Origin: Daucus carota subsp. sativus | Lineage: Eukaryota; Streptophyta; Magnoliopsida; Apiales; Apiaceae | Length of the DNA: 64,000 nt | Direction of reading: 5' to 3' | NCBI RefSeq assembly: GCF_001625215.2 | Contig: NC_030385.2 | Location: 30,033,598 to 30,097,597 of the forward strand | Shown: piece by piece, positions 11,933 through 25,049 of the stretch | Layout of the letters: each line of letters starts with the position of its first letter | How positions within the stretch are numbered: the first letter of the stretch is position 1 | Translations under genes and position numbers: made by a program | Notes under the pieces: model-generated | What the model was told of the DNA's origin: nothing | The model's input: the letters and a program-made list of their open reading frames with translations, nothing else | Databases searched by the model: none

Positions 11933-14900
11933 CTGTAGATGTTTATTTTATGATTATTGATTTCAATTAGCTGTTTAGATTAGTAATTTTGTGAAATAGA
12001 ATGAAAACAACATTATCCCTTACACTTTTCCAAAATATATATATTTTCGATTCCCCCACAGTTCAAACGCTCCCATCATGTATTACACGTAAACGAAAAA
12101 TTGTTACCCGACAAGACAAGGTTACTTGTGGCGAGGCCTCTTTGAGCTGCTCACAGAAGCTTTACTAGTTGAGAGATTTGAGGAATAGTTTATATTACAT
12201 GGGCTTTCAGACCACCTACAAGTTAAAGCCCATACATGAGTTAAACCCACAACATAAAGCCCTTAACAAGCATCTCAATTCTCAGTTGCGACAACAATAG
12301 CTAGAAGCCTAGAGGTTAGAAACTTTGCATGCCTACTGGCTACTGCCTAGCACATATCCCGTAAATATTGGTGCACATATAAATCATCTGTCGCCATTCG
12401 GTTTTTTCCTTTTTCAAATTCGGCAACAAATCCTTCAAATTTTATGCGTGTCAGCAATACAGACTTGACAGATTCTTGGTTTTATTTGCCAATATTTTTC
12501 AAATTTGACAATTCCTTTTTACTGCTCTTTTCTCCGGACAGAGAAACAGATGTTTGAAGATGTGAAATGTAATTGACTTCTTTTATCACTATTTCATTCA
12601 ATTTCAACCGGCCTCTCACAAAAGCAGCTTCTTTTCCTTTCTTTTTTTACTCATACAAGTAGTTTCGTCCCCACCTATGAAGGGGCGAGAGAAATTGTTA
12701 CTCCCCTGAACTTTTAAGAAAATTATATTTTATATATTAGAAAATTATAAAACTTAAAGTAACTCCACAAAATTATTTATATTATATATAACCAATTCAA
12801 ATGATATTATCGCTAAAGCATTACAATGTTTTTTCATCCTTATTTTCATTGAGATTATTAATTTGTAATAATCAATTTCATCAAATTCTAAATAATAACA
12901 AAAAAAAAATCCCGATTTTTTAGAGAATTTTTTATGCATTTTAGTACATATAACAGTACTCTTTTACCACTTCATCTTTTGTTTTCGTCCATGAAATTCT
13001 TCCTTTTGATTGAGTATATTTTGACGTTGTTAATTTCGTGTGCCTAGCATATACTAAAACCAAGCATAGAGTTGGGCAGTACACTGTAACACATTTGGAT
13101 CGAATCATATAGCGAAGAAGACGATCTAGTAATTTGACATGTTCCCACGAAACAAACAAACTTTAGAGACCTCACGTCAATATCAAACTATACGTTCAAT
13201 TCACAGATTTATTGAATTATTGAGCACCATGTAGCATGTAGGGTACGGTTTGGCAAGAAACATACACTTCTTATACCCATGCTTATTTTTATATAGTAAT
13301 GTATCGCTTTAGTTAGAATTTTAAGTAAAAAGCTTATTAGAAAATCAAGAAAATATTGAATTAAATTACTTATCCAGTAAATTGGAGATACTCATACAAG
13401 CGACAATTGTACAGAGTGTGGTTGTAATATATTCTAAATTTTGACATAGAAAATGGTACCACATTTCACAGACTCGTCCTCGTGAGAGGTCACTTTCCAC
13501 CAGCAATCAAGATAAAATGTTACAAATATTATAATATCTCATGGGTTGAGCAATCTTCCATTGTTTATGTCGTGGTCGACTTTTTCGTGCCAGCTCGATG
13601 ATGGGAAGCCAAAATAGTTTGTCAGATTGTGAAATGATTTTTCTGAGAACTGAAAAAACGTACAGAAATCAACGTAGATAAATATGGGAGAAAATGAGGG
13701 TTCGTATTAAAAAAAAATAAAGTGTCACATGGTGATACAGAAGCAGGGAGTTTTTGGCTAAGGTTAGGTATTTGCGGCCATGCTGCATTGCATGGTTTTG
13801 GAGTATCAAGCAGTTCATCCAATCAGGGGTTTTACAACTATAATGCTTAACTTGTGCTCGACGTTTTGGTTATCTAACAAAAGAAAAGCCATTCAGCTGA
13901 AATTTGAAATTCCTGTTATATTTGTTGCATAATGCTTTTTATAGAATCATATTATGTTTGAGTCATTTCTCGTAAAAATATATGATTTTATATTTTATAA
14001 TCGAACATTTTGGTCTAGAAGCAAACTCGATTTCGAGTATTGTTGAAATTTTAGATGATTGTTCGATTATAAAATCAGACGAGTGTTCGATGAGGATTTT
14101 TCTCCAAACACTTGATTTTCGATGAGTTAATTATTTATGATGAATATTTTGTCTCGGTTCAAATTTCAGTAGAAACAATTTTAGTTTTAAGTTATTTTTC
14201 GTTCAGATCCAATATGCTGAGTATAACAAATTTGGAGAGGGAAGAGCTGGGTGATGTAGGAGATGAATAGGAAATACAGTAGTCCTAGTACTTGATAGTC
14301 ATACTTTCTACGCAAACAAAAGAATAGTGTTTTCTGTTGCTAAAACCCAAATATGCTTTATTTGATTTAGAGGGGTACAGCCGTACAGGTATTGGTACTC
14401 GAAACTCGAAAGATGTTGTATTCTTTGACAAACGATACCAGTTGATCATCAACCCTGTTACTAATTTTTTTATGACTGATTGTTTTAACAAGTTGCGTGT
14501 GCGGGTGGGAGTACATAGAGTGAATTTTACGAGGGAGCAAGAGCATCTGCAACCAGAAAGTCTCCGATCATAAAAAATCTTTAACCAAAAATTAAATTGA
14601 TATATTAAAAATAAAAAATATAATTATTTTAAAATATTTAGTGGCATCTCCGCTTATCGATCTTGTAATGTCCATCCCCCTTCATGTATTTTAGAATATT
14701 AAAAGTTATATATGTAATTTATTTTAAAATAATTGTCATTTTGGTATTTTATATAGAGTTTGAGGCGTAAAAACAAATTATCTATACACGTCAACTTTCA
14801 TAAAATTCTGAATAAAAATCTCAGATCTATAATTTTATTTTTTTCGAAAAGCAAAAAATAATACATACACATTTTTTTTTTTTAAATCTTAAGCTTTAAA

Positions 14901-15350
14901 ACGCTTATTATACTCTCTCATTGATAGCTCAATTGGAGATGGGATTCTTGCTCAATGAAAAATTATCCGTCAAAATATATTGTATATCATAGCTTACAAA
15001 TAATACAGAAAAATGCCAAGTCTAACACGTACTAGTTGAATTTAATCAGTTAGACTCAGTCCGTTATTTATCATATTTTTAATATTTATATAATATAATT
15101 AAGATAAACTTGCACCCGTTATCACTTAAAATTCTACATTATCATTTAAATTGATAGATATAATAATTTATAAGATAGGAAAAGTGAATTTATTTTGATC
15201 ACGAGACAAATGAGGTTATGAGGGTAACGGTAATGTAGAAATTTATTTACAATATTCGAAAAAATAAAAAAAAAATTCAAATGTTGCATCAATTAGAAAA
15301 TCTAATAGCATAATTTGGGGCCAAGGTAGAAACAGTGACGTGAGTGAATC
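11933..15350. other. Gene-poor AT-rich region
   Basis: About 3.4 kb with no open frame that looks conserved, no tRNA-like fold and no clear transposon ends. Short frames here have random composition. A C-rich leader begins near 15470 in front of the next gene. Confidence 0.5.
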
Positions 15351-15615
15351 CAAGTGCCCCGAACAGGAAAGAAAAGAGGCGATTGTAAAGACAGGGCCCA
15401 CTAACGATCAAGTGGAGCCACCCCTAGTTGCCCGCTTTTATAGGCATAGCCTCACATAGTAAATGCAGCTCCACTCCACCTATTTTATTTATTATATTCA
15501 TTTTATATTTTTACCCCCCCTTCCCTTTCCTATCCACTACCCCCACCATTTTCAAACTTGAAATACCCACTCCTAACTCACGCTCTGCTCCTCCTAACAC
15601 ACACCCTATCTCCCC

Positions 15616-15799
15616 CCCCCCCCTCTCCCTCTCTGCAATAACAATTGCTGTGCCTAGTTACATTCCTGTATGTAATTGATCTCTCTATTCGGATCTAAAA
15701 ATGGACAGAATCAGAGATATACACAACTCTAGAAAAACTTCCACCAACACACTTGGAGGTCTCTCTCTCCCCCCCCCCCCCTCTCTCTCTCTCTCTGTG
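15616..15799. repeat. C and CT microsatellite tracts
   Basis: A run of Cs with CCCTCTCC starts at 15616, and a poly-C followed by (TC)n spans about 15768-15799. CT-rich tracts are common in plant 5' leaders. These flank the proposed first exon of the TRM-like gene, and the second sits immediately after its proposed donor site. Confidence 0.7.
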
Positions 15800-18700
15800 A
15801 AATATGTTTTTTACTGTTAAGTTAAGATTTCTGTGTATAGCTGAGAAATTTGAGCATGACAATTCAGCCATCTGCAATTTCAATTTGTTTAAAAGGAATT
15901 AACTACTGTTTACTCATCAAGTTAAGTAGTACAATATGTCAACATATAGTTCCTAAACACTGAAATATAAATGTGTGATTTATAGTTGTGGATATGCTTC
16001 AGTTTGTTGTTAAACACTAATGCTTGTTTTTTTATGTCATGCCAAATGAATTATGATAACTGTTTAACAAGTTCATTTGCAATTGGAGAATCAGTAAGTA
16101 GTGTTTTAGATTTAGTTGTATATTGCATTATTACTACTTTTCTTTCTTTAGCACTGAAATAAATTATGGTGGGTGGTTTCCTGTACCGAAAGCCTTGATT
16201 GATGCCTTTGGATTCTATTTGTTCACCTAGCTACTTTATCTTTTAATTTAATTATTATGAGTCATAAATCATAGTCTTGAATTTTCTCTAATGTCAGTAA
16301 GTTTGCACTTCGTGATGCCTTTATATTTGATTACATATCGGTTTTATGTGGTTCGGTGCTTTGATTGCACGGCGTACCTCCAACTGTGGCGAGCATTTTA
16401 ATTTGAATTAATTTGTCTTCTACGATCTGTCGGAATGCACATTCTAATGTTGGTTAGCCTAATTTTAGCAGGAAACCATAAGGACAGAGGTACTTCAAAG
16501 TTGGTGTCACCAAATGTAGTTGCAAGATTGATGGGTCTCGATGGCTTACCATCTCCGGAGGTGAGTCATATATCACAAAAAGTACCTGCTGACAATAAAG
16601 GGAAGATTGCTTTACCAAAGATTTCAGATCGAGATGCTCATTGGCGTGAGCTCCGGTCTTATAAGAAGAGCTACATGGAGCAGTCAGAGTTTAAGGATGT
16701 GTTTGAAGACACAATCAACAAATCGAGCTCCAACAAGAACCTGGGAACACAATTTCTTCAGCAATCAGATTCGTTGTTTCTAGAAAATCTGCCTATGCAA
16801 AAAGCTCCTTCCAGTTATGAATACAATCGCATAGCAGTTTTGAAGCCATCACATTCCACAAATCAAAAGGCCAAGGACAAGGGATGGCAAGATGAACGGG
16901 AAGGTCCCATGAAACATGGTTTTGTGAGGCACACTTGCAATAATCATGGCTCTCAAAGCCTATACAAGTCATCAACCATTAGCCCAGACAGAGCAGGCGA
17001 GTCTGACATTATGGCTAAACGAATTGTTATTCTGAAGCCAAACTATGTGAAGGCACATAATGCTTTTAACCCCGTGTCATTGTCATCGCCTGATTCTTCA
17101 CAATTTAATTTCCCCGTCTATAGCGAATATGAACAATCTGAAGATAGTTATAGGGAAGGATACTATAGAAACATGGATATTTTTAAAGACGTAGACTTCT
17201 CAAGGCGCAAGTCTAGAGAAGTAACGGAAACTGTCATGAAAGCTACCAGAGAAATGAGAAACACTTACAGTCGCATGAAGAATAGGAGAGGCACTGCTAA
17301 AGAATTAAATGGGGAAACGGTCGAGGAATTTGGTTATGTGATGAATAATTTTCCATCTCCTTTTAGAGGAAGTCCTGATATTAGTGGTCTTTATGATTTC
17401 TCTGGAAATGTTACTGCGAGTGAATCAGAAGAGACAAAGTTAACTTACGATTTCACAGAATCCTTCGCCAGTAGTGAGGCAAAAAAGAGATTGTTAGAGA
17501 GGTTAAAAAAGGCCTACAAGTATGAGGATAAAAGAAACATGACAAGGGATGTTTATCAATATGCAGGGATGGATGGTAAAAAAATTACACTTGGTGAAAT
17601 GCTTTCTACATCTGATAAGAAAGTAAGAAATCTGGATGTCACAATGGGTGGTATAAGCAGCAAGGACGGTTGGAAGGACAGTTTTTCCAAATACTCATCA
17701 AACTCTAGATCAATTTGTCAACTGCCAGGAGTAGTAAGTGAGAAAAACAATGCAGGTGGTGAATGTCGAGTTGATGACAAGTTGCTGGTGCCGAAAGAAG
17801 ACACATATCAGTATCAAAGGAAAGTAGTAGATAAAAATTGTAAGAAGAAAGAGAATTCCTCATTGAACAGCTTAAAGTCCAGCAAGAGAAGATCACTATC
17901 AGATCGCAAGAAATATGCCTATAATACTGACTCATCACTAGAAATCTATCCGAGTCAGGATCAGACGGAGACAAACTTCAACAAGGAAGGTTCTCCAGAT
18001 AAGCAGTTGGGAGCATCTCAGACATCAGGAAATATTACAAGTATTGCAGATGCGGACATCATTCAGAATGGGTCTAGAAACCTCTCTCCAAGATCTTCTG
18101 ATGAGATGCCTCAAGAACCATCAATATTCATGAAAAATAGTGATGATTCCTCTGTTGGTAATCAAGAGAATTCTACTCCACAGGTATGTATATCCAATTT
18201 CTATAACATGTACTTTATCCAATTTGTGTGTCATTGAGGTCACTAGTACCTGAATATCTATATTTAGTAAGCATTAGTAATCTATCTAAGAGAGATTGAA
18301 ACGTGCAGCGTACTAAAGCTGAGGCAGAATCTTTGGAGAGTTCCAAGGAAGCTGATCATCCAAGTCCTGTTTCTGTTTTGCAAGTTCCATTAAGAGAAGA
18401 TGATGCATTATCAGGTCCTGAGAGCTTTGAGCAAGTCAGCGCTGACCTTCGAGGTACCTATAAGCTACTGATATAGTTTAATTTTTGACAATGAAAATTG
18501 TTTAACTCAAATCAATAAAAGACAGTACAACACTGGAATTTCTGAATAAAAGAAACTACAACAGCAAATAGAACCTAAATCTGTAGGGTAAATGTTTGCT
18601 TTCCAGATTACCTTTTTATTAATTGCACGAGTGACTTCTAGTGAATTATATATGTGATTGTCACTACATGGTACACGCATGTTTGTTTCGGATAGAATAC

Positions 18701-19686
18701 AAGTAACAGCCAATCCAATTTTAGAGGTCAACTAGCACGCTATGTTAGGCATGTCTCCAATTGCCATCTCCTGTAAAACCTACTTCACTTTTATCCACTT
18801 TGATCCCCATCGTAGAGCTAACAGTACTGATTTTTTTTTCTTCATAACCATATTATTGTATATTCTGAATCATTTTCAAATGCAGTTAAATTAATATTCC
18901 TCTAGAATGTTACTAAAATTATGTAAGTTGGGTAGACTAGTAATGAAAGTTGCTTACATTATTTGAATTAGTAATTTCCCTAAGCCGATTTATGATTTTA
19001 ACTGTTTCTTCTTTCATTTAATAATAAAAAGAAGCTGTTTAATTGTGCTTCCATCAGAGCTTCAAAAGCAACTTCAGCTACTCAGGAGAGAATCCAGGTC
19101 AGATGAAGGGGATTCCACACCTCAAGATGATGACTACGATGTCCAGCAAGGGTCAGTCACAGATTCTGATCACAGAAGAGAGAATAAACCTGAGTGCTGG
19201 GAATCATCTTACATTGCTGATGTGCTGATTGAGTCTGGTTTTGCTGATACTGACACAGACATGTTCATGACTATATGCTACTCAACTGATTGTCCTTTGG
19301 GGCCGTGGGTATTTGACAATCTAGAGAGTAAGCACTATAGTGAGGTAAACAGATTAAAACATGATAGGAGACTACTGTTTGATCGCATAAATATAGCATT
19401 ATCGGGAATGCCAAAATCCTTTGCGGAGCCATTGCCCTGGGTGAAACCGTCAGCAGTGGGAATCCGATTCAAGTGGCAGGCATGTGAGATCAGAGATGAG
19501 CTATATAAACTACTCGAAGTTCAAGTAAGAGAAGCCAGCGAGGAAGATTCAGAAAAACTACTTGACAAAGAAATGCACTGGATGGGCTCGCGAGATTGCA
19601 TTGATGCAATTGGTGTAGAAATTGAGAAGTTGCTCACAGATGAACTACTAACGGAGCTTTTGAACGATGTTAAGTTCTCCAATTAG
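15701..19686 (+). CDS. TRM-family protein (VARLMGL motif plus C-terminal DUF4378)
   Basis: This belongs to the TON1-recruiting-motif superfamily, which targets TON1/PP2A complexes to cortical microtubules. Firm exons are 16472-18183, 18309-18453 and 19058-19686. They carry VARLMGLDGLP close to the N terminus, two IAVLKP/IVILKP motifs in the first 200 residues, a long low-complexity, serine- and charge-rich middle, and a DUF4378 C terminus (from CWESSYIADVLIESGF to the stop). The first exon is uncertain. A phase-compatible exon at 15701-15758 (MDRIRDIHNS...) would give 847 residues, but its donor is weak and sits in a CT tract. The in-frame ATG at 16435 would give 840 residues but a hydrophobic start that looks like intron end. 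The protein probably corresponds to the Arabidopsis TRM19/TRM20 branch, judged from the motifs and from the neighbouring AFC1-like gene. Confidence 0.8.
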
Positions 19687-22003
19687 AATTGTTTACCTAC
19701 GTTGACAGATATTATCCTATGACCTGATCAATCTTGGAAAAGAATGATTAGTAGAATAACATTTCCATAGATTATGGTCTATGACTAGTAGCAAGTAAGA
19801 ACCTTTTCTATTTGATGTTCATTCTAAACATGATAACAAAAGGAGCAATAACCCTGAAATTCAATTCTGTCAGCAGATCAATGCACCCATAAAGTGGTAG
19901 CTTTAAGATTAAAAAGTAAACGGAAAAGACATAAAGAACTATGTGGTATTGTGGTCTATAAAGAATATATTCTTCTGTTTAAAGTTTCCCATGGTTCATG
20001 TAGTCTGCATCCTGTGCCATTAGGCCATTAGCTATCCATCAAATTTCTGGGTTAAATAGCTTATACATAATTGAACTCATATCGAACTTCTAAATGGGTT
20101 ATTGAACTGAAATTCAAGTCTAAGAGAAGTAATTTAAAGTTGCAATTGAGTCGTTAAAGTTGCATAACGGAAAAGGGACATGACATGCTGATCTTTTTAG
20201 AATTTTCATCTTATTTTTGCTGACCAATATAACCATTATATTAAACGTAACCCGGTCCAAACTTTGCTTCCATTTGTGTATGAGATACTGGTTGTGAAAA
20301 GGGTTTCCAAATAAAATTGGGGTTTTAGGTTGCATGTATGTATTATGTTTGAAGACGACCGTGGAGAAGAGAGACACCATCAAACCGGTTTTTTTTGTGT
20401 TTGAAGATGACCGTGGAGAGGGAGACACCATCAAACCGGGTTTTTTTTCTGTTTTTATCTGCGGCAGCGGTGGTGTAAAAATTAACGAAGATTTGGTAGA
20501 AGTTAAATTCAGTGCAAGTCCTTCGAACCCGTTCATTGTTCTCCTCATAGCTTATTGCTTCCAGTTTCTCCTACATGCTTTAAGTTTTTCTTGATTCGTT
20601 TCTTTTGCCTGCTATAACTTGCCGATGACAATTTGCCTAAATATATTCGTTTCCCCTTCCCCAAAAAAAACCACAAGTCCTCTCAGTAATTTTGAGCATC
20701 ACGTCCACCCCCAAATAATACTAATCATATAAATGCATATGCACAATTAGTATGGACACTTCTAATATGAAGTTCACAACAGGAACAGTAAAACAATACG
20801 CTGGAAGCCTGGAACAGGCAAAGAGATTAGAATTTGAAACTACAAGTGAAGGTGATTAAAGAGGTCCTAGAAAACATATTAAAGAATTATTAACGACTAG
20901 GTGCCTACAATGTTATGGCATAATATTTATCATTACATCTCTTTGTTTTAGTAATTGTAGAGAATAATGATTACTCGAATTACATGGGAAAAAACAATAA
21001 CCTTTCATATATGCACTCCCAAAAGACTACCACTGAGGATAGCTACTCAGATCAAGTAACAATCTGAAATGAATTAATGAAGCTTATTATATCCATAATG
21101 ATTCTTTTGACTGGCAAAACCAAAACTCTATAATATGTGCAACGGCATACCACACAGCTCTACCTTCTTGCTAAAGGTTGGGGCTAATTTCCTTCATTCT
21201 TCGTACATCCTCAAAATAGCTTCATTTGTCTGTCTTCGCCTCCCTCCGATCCAAGGGACCAAGACTACTGATGGCATTGGTTGTTAAGCATTTCTTCATC
21301 TGGACATTATTCTGTCTGCTTTAGCAAGTGCCATGGACTTCACCAAATTATCTCATCACAAAAACATGTTGACCATCACAATAAACCAGCACATATCACT
21401 AAACTCAAACAACTAGAGGTGTTTGTTCTCCAACACAATTGCAATACTCATAATACATGATACAAAACACATGAATTACGCAATTCAGCTGCTACAAACA
21501 AGCAATTAAGCTCATACAAACATAAAACTAGATACTTCTATTATCTTAAAAAAACCTACTTTGTCCCGAAACATGGAGGTCTGAAACACAGCACAGACAC
21601 CCCTGTTAAACTGACCATACATAAATTAACCACCACTACTCCGCCATACCAAACTTAAGCTTCGACCTATCCAATTATTCACCTTACACTGAAACCATAC
21701 AATTATTCGCCCTAAACTTGCACTGAAAATATAGAATATGACCTATCCACACCAACAGAAACTTTGAAACACGATACATAAACACCTATTACATAAACTA
21801 TATGTAGATATACTAATACCAATACCAATACTAACTAGTAATCTGTCATCTTAAGTACGAAACTTCTGCATCAAACTTTTCGATATTCAATCAATTTGCT
21901 TTTCACTCGAAACTTCCTCTTGAAAAAATAAAGGAAGTTAACTCGAGCAAAAAGCAACCGATAAATTACCAACACGTCAAACTCCAAGTGAAAAACAATT
22001 CAC
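19687..22003. other. Intergenic region between convergent genes
   Basis: This region holds the 3' ends of the TRM-like gene (plus) and the PNRC-like gene (minus). It contains an imperfect tandem duplication of about 53 bp at 20349-20455 (GACCGTGGAGA...CACCATCAAACCGG twice). About 21140-21360 is less AT-rich and may be transcribed 3' sequence of the minus-strand gene. No further gene was recognised. Confidence 0.45.
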
Positions 22004-22495
22004 TCAAATCATGTCTAGACGCAACAATCTCCGCAAATCGCTAGTGACCTCATCAATTTTCCCCTCTTTCTTCGTGAAAAAAGCCGGAAACGGAACAGCA
22101 CTAGGCGGTGGAGACGCCAACATCGATTGAGAACCTGCATACAAATCACTAAAACCCCTAATTTGCTCCTTCACTGTAGCCGGGTCGGGTCCAATCCGAT
22201 CCGTGGAAGACAAAATAACATCTTCCTCATCCGGAAACCCTAATTTCAAATCATCTAACTTTTCTCCCCTTTTCAAGATCTTCACTTCTCCCATCACCAG
22301 GTTTTTGGATCCGGGTCTATTCTCCACCGTCCGATTGTGAGATCGGCCGGTGTTATTCTCCGTGATGTTTGATTGGCTTCGTTTGCGCCGCCGCGAACGC
22401 GTTGGATTAGGGTTAGAGTTGCGAGATCTGGATGGAGGTGAAATTAGGGTTTCGTTGCGTATGCAATTTTGGGGGTGGAGAATATCTGTTGCCAT
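22004..22495 (-). CDS. PNRC-like small proline/basic protein
   Basis: A single-exon 163-residue protein. It contains an NLS-like RSRRRKRS at 33-40, the conserved block MGEVKILKRGEKL at 68-80, DLYAGSQ at 117-123, the proline motif SPPPSAVPFPAFF at 128-140, and LRRLLRLD at 154-161 close to the C terminus. The SPPPS-x-LP-x-P motif followed by a leucine-rich end resembles PNRC (proline-rich nuclear receptor coactivator) proteins; in animals PNRC2 bridges decapping and decay factors. Plant members are uncharacterised as far as I recall, so a role in mRNA decapping is inference. The start is supported by a TATA-like motif about 85-95 bp upstream. It is convergent with the TRM-like gene. Confidence 0.72.
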   Translation of the reverse strand: MATDILHPQNCIRNETLISPPSRSRNSNPNPTRSRRRKRSQSNITENNTGRSHNRTVENRPGSKNLVMGEVKILKRGEKLDDLKLGFPDEEDVILSSTDRIGPDPATVKEQIRGFSDLYAGSQSMLASPPPSAVPFPAFFTKKEGKIDEVTSDLRRLLRLDMI

Positions 22496-22581
22496 ATTTG
22501 TGGTGATTTTGAGAATTAAAAATGTATGAGCTGTGTATCTGTATCATGTATGAGTTGTGTAAACTGCGATACGAGGGGCGG

Positions 22582-22589
22582 TTTATATA
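22582..22589 (-). promoter_or_regulatory. TATA box of the PNRC-like gene
   Basis: The minus strand reads TTATATAA about 90 bp before the ATG at 22495, a usual plant spacing once a short leader is allowed for. Confidence 0.5.
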
Positions 22590-22599
22590 ACGTTGTGGA

Positions 22600-23340
22600 C
22601 GAGGCACAGCCTCGTGACCCATTTTCACACGTTTAAGATTTGTGTTTTTCTTTTACAAATCGATTTTTTTTTACAAGTTACATGTCTTGCAAATTAATAT
22701 CTGTTCTAATAATTTTCAGGGTGAGCCAAAAACTTTAATAAATATGTTTATTTGAATAATTTTCTTTTTGAAAAATGATGGGTATCACAAAAATTCGTTT
22801 CAACCTTTTTTTTTTCTTCAAATCTACTTGCCAACATATAATTGGTTCAACTCGCACTAGTAATAATACGATCCCATGTATACACATCAGCCACACAATT
22901 AAAATTAGACATGTGTCTGCCACATCATTTGAGAAAAAATTTTGAGAACAAAATTAGAATACTACATTATCTTTTGTTTTTAGTATATTTAAATTTATTA
23001 TGCATATTTAAGTATATATATTTTCTTAAAAGTAATTCCTTAAATTTTTAAAGAAAAGGGCCCCTAAACACCGCCATAATCTTGTGATGGTCTCATGCGC
23101 AAGTATGTTCCTTGTGCTCGAAGTAACATGTTAATTTAAATTTTTATAGATAAATTAAATACATTACTTAATTGTTAAGTGTCAAGATAGAAGTCTCTCG
23201 TAGTCCGACCTGCGTAAAACGACTATGTCAGTATACTTTATTGCTGACTAACATATGCATAATGCATTGTATGGCTGGGTAAAAACAGTCTTCCTCCCGT
23301 TTCGGCCTTTTGGGTGCAGTAACACAGTTAAGACTTTGAC
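22600..23340. other. AT-rich intergenic sequence
   Basis: This is upstream of the PNRC-like gene. It contains no recognised coding region or repeat ends. Confidence 0.4.
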
Positions 23341-23345
23341 CTGCA

Positions 23346-24010
23346 TTCGAATTTTTTTTTTTGACACAAAATAAAAACAATATCATTAACATGACATAAT
23401 ATAGTCGGGACAAACCCCCAAACCATACAATCAGGATGGAAAACAAATAACATGCTAAAAATAATCAATTGATTTGTTTCCTAATCGTTTAACAGATAGA
23501 ATTTAAACATTCCTAAAACAAAAAATTGAAATTAAAGATATTCTAAGCGATTCAAATTGCACCAACATCGCAGAAAGTAACAACATCACAATTGACCTTA
23601 TCACGTGAAAGCCATTATTTGAACAATGTTCATAAACCATAATCTCATAAACTGGGATTCGAGGAGTAGCACCTCAGCTATCTACATGCCGGATACGAGA
23701 TATAGACATGCCGAAAGTGTAAACCCGAACAATCTTTGATTGTAAAAGGTACTAGCTGATATTTGACGAGGGCTTTCCAAATCTCCAAAACACCAATAAA
23801 ATCATTTTGAATAGATCCAACAGCGAACGAACCAAAACATAACTAAACAAAACACTCCAAAAACATAGACAAATCAAACACACTCCAAAAGGAGAGACAC
23901 ACAAACGCCCAAAAAATTGGATTTTATTGAATGAAAATCAACGAAAATGAAAGAAAATAAAATGGTTGGGGCTTTCCACCGGTGAAAAATCAGTGGAGCC
24001 CCTCAATTAG
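23346..24010 (-). mobile_element. Possible 5'-truncated poly(A) retroposon (LINE 3' end)
   Basis: On the minus strand the block ends ...TTTATTTTGTGTC followed by an A-run at 23349-23360, as plant L1 LINEs end. The upstream several hundred bases are less AT-rich than their surroundings and read like a LINE 3' untranslated region. I found no coding domain and no target duplication, so the 5' border is a guess. Confidence 0.35.
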
Positions 24011-24059
24011 CTTGAGGAAAGACGAGACAATGGACGGAGGCGCGAACCTAATTTGATTT

Positions 24060-24830
24060 GTTCTTTAATTCGTGTACATCCGAAAATAATTATTCAAAAA
24101 CCGATCCAAACTGGTTAGTCCAAACCGAATATTTTGATTTTCTAATTGTTTAATATGGTTTTGATGATCGGAATAATGAAATTTTTTGTTTGGTTTCGAT
24201 TTTCACATTTAAACTGACTGAAATATCTGAACTGAACCTTTATCAAATATGTTATATAATTGATATTTTTATAAATTTGATTTAGATATTCAAGTGCCGT
24301 AAATGTTGATCAATATTATAGACATTCCTTACTTTTAAAATTATTCTTCTCCTTTTTCTCCATCCGTATTGTATCTGCTATTCATTAATAATCAACCTTT
24401 ATTCTCTCTTTCAAATAAAATATATTGTTTTGTTTTTTAAATAAAATAAATTATTTGTTTTCGTAAAAACATATAAAGATTGCATCTAAAATTATTTATA
24501 TCGAAGAGTTATACAAGTTTCATCTTTATCTTTATTGGGTATTTTGTTAATTGACAAAAGAAGAAATATCTTTTTTTTTTGTCAGACAAAAGAAGAAATA
24601 TCTAAAATTATTATAATACTCTAATCTAATAAAAGTGTACAGTCTTATAATATTTTAGTATTAAATCGAACCCAAACCGAAACCATTCGTTGAGAATCGG
24701 TTTGGTTGGATTGATTTTTATAACATTCGATTTGGGCACGATTTGTAATTTTTTTAAAACTCAAAAATTTGATTTAGTATAATTTGAACCTCTAAAATAT
24801 CTAAACCGAACCTAATCGACTCTCGCTGCA
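24060..24830. mobile_element. hAT-like debris with AACCGAA subterminal motifs
   Basis: Clusters of AAACCGAA and its complement near 24090-24240 and 24660-24820 bracket an AT-rich core. This is the organisation of the hAT elements in this window. Ends and target duplication were not resolved. Confidence 0.4.
24553..24603 (-). mobile_element. Ultra-short poly(A) insertion with 19-bp target duplication
   Basis: GACAAAAGAAGAAATATCT occurs at 24553-24571 and 24585-24603. Between the copies are 13 bases which on the minus strand read TGACAAAAAAAAA. The structure is a retroposon tail plus a long target duplication with almost no body. Confidence 0.75.
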
Positions 24831-25049
24831 GCTACCCGCAAAGCGCAAATCTTATTTTTCGGATGCTTAACAATAAGAGTGTACATTTAAATGAGTTGAG
24901 TGAACTCGTCACATAATGTAATTCAAATCATGGACATTTCGAAAGAATTTCTTTTTAAAAATTTGGGCTTCTCGGAACCAGGAACCGAACCTCCCCACAA
25001 GAAATAGAACATCGGTCACGGCCTGGCTCCTCTTTCCATCCCACACGAA

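Noticed and set aside
11247-11940. Possible 8-bp target duplication around the older hAT MITE
   Set aside because: ATGGTAAG on the left and CTGTAGAT on the right do not match, so no duplication is claimed.
16435-16471. Signal peptide-like start MHILMLVSLILAG on the TRM-like protein
   Set aside because: It is better explained as the pyrimidine-rich end of an intron finishing in TTTTAGCAG; TRM proteins are cytoplasmic and start differently.
23346-23400. A fifth ultra-short poly(A) insertion at the T-run near 23350
   Set aside because: The bases on either side of the T-run do not repeat, so it is listed only as a possible truncated retroposon end.
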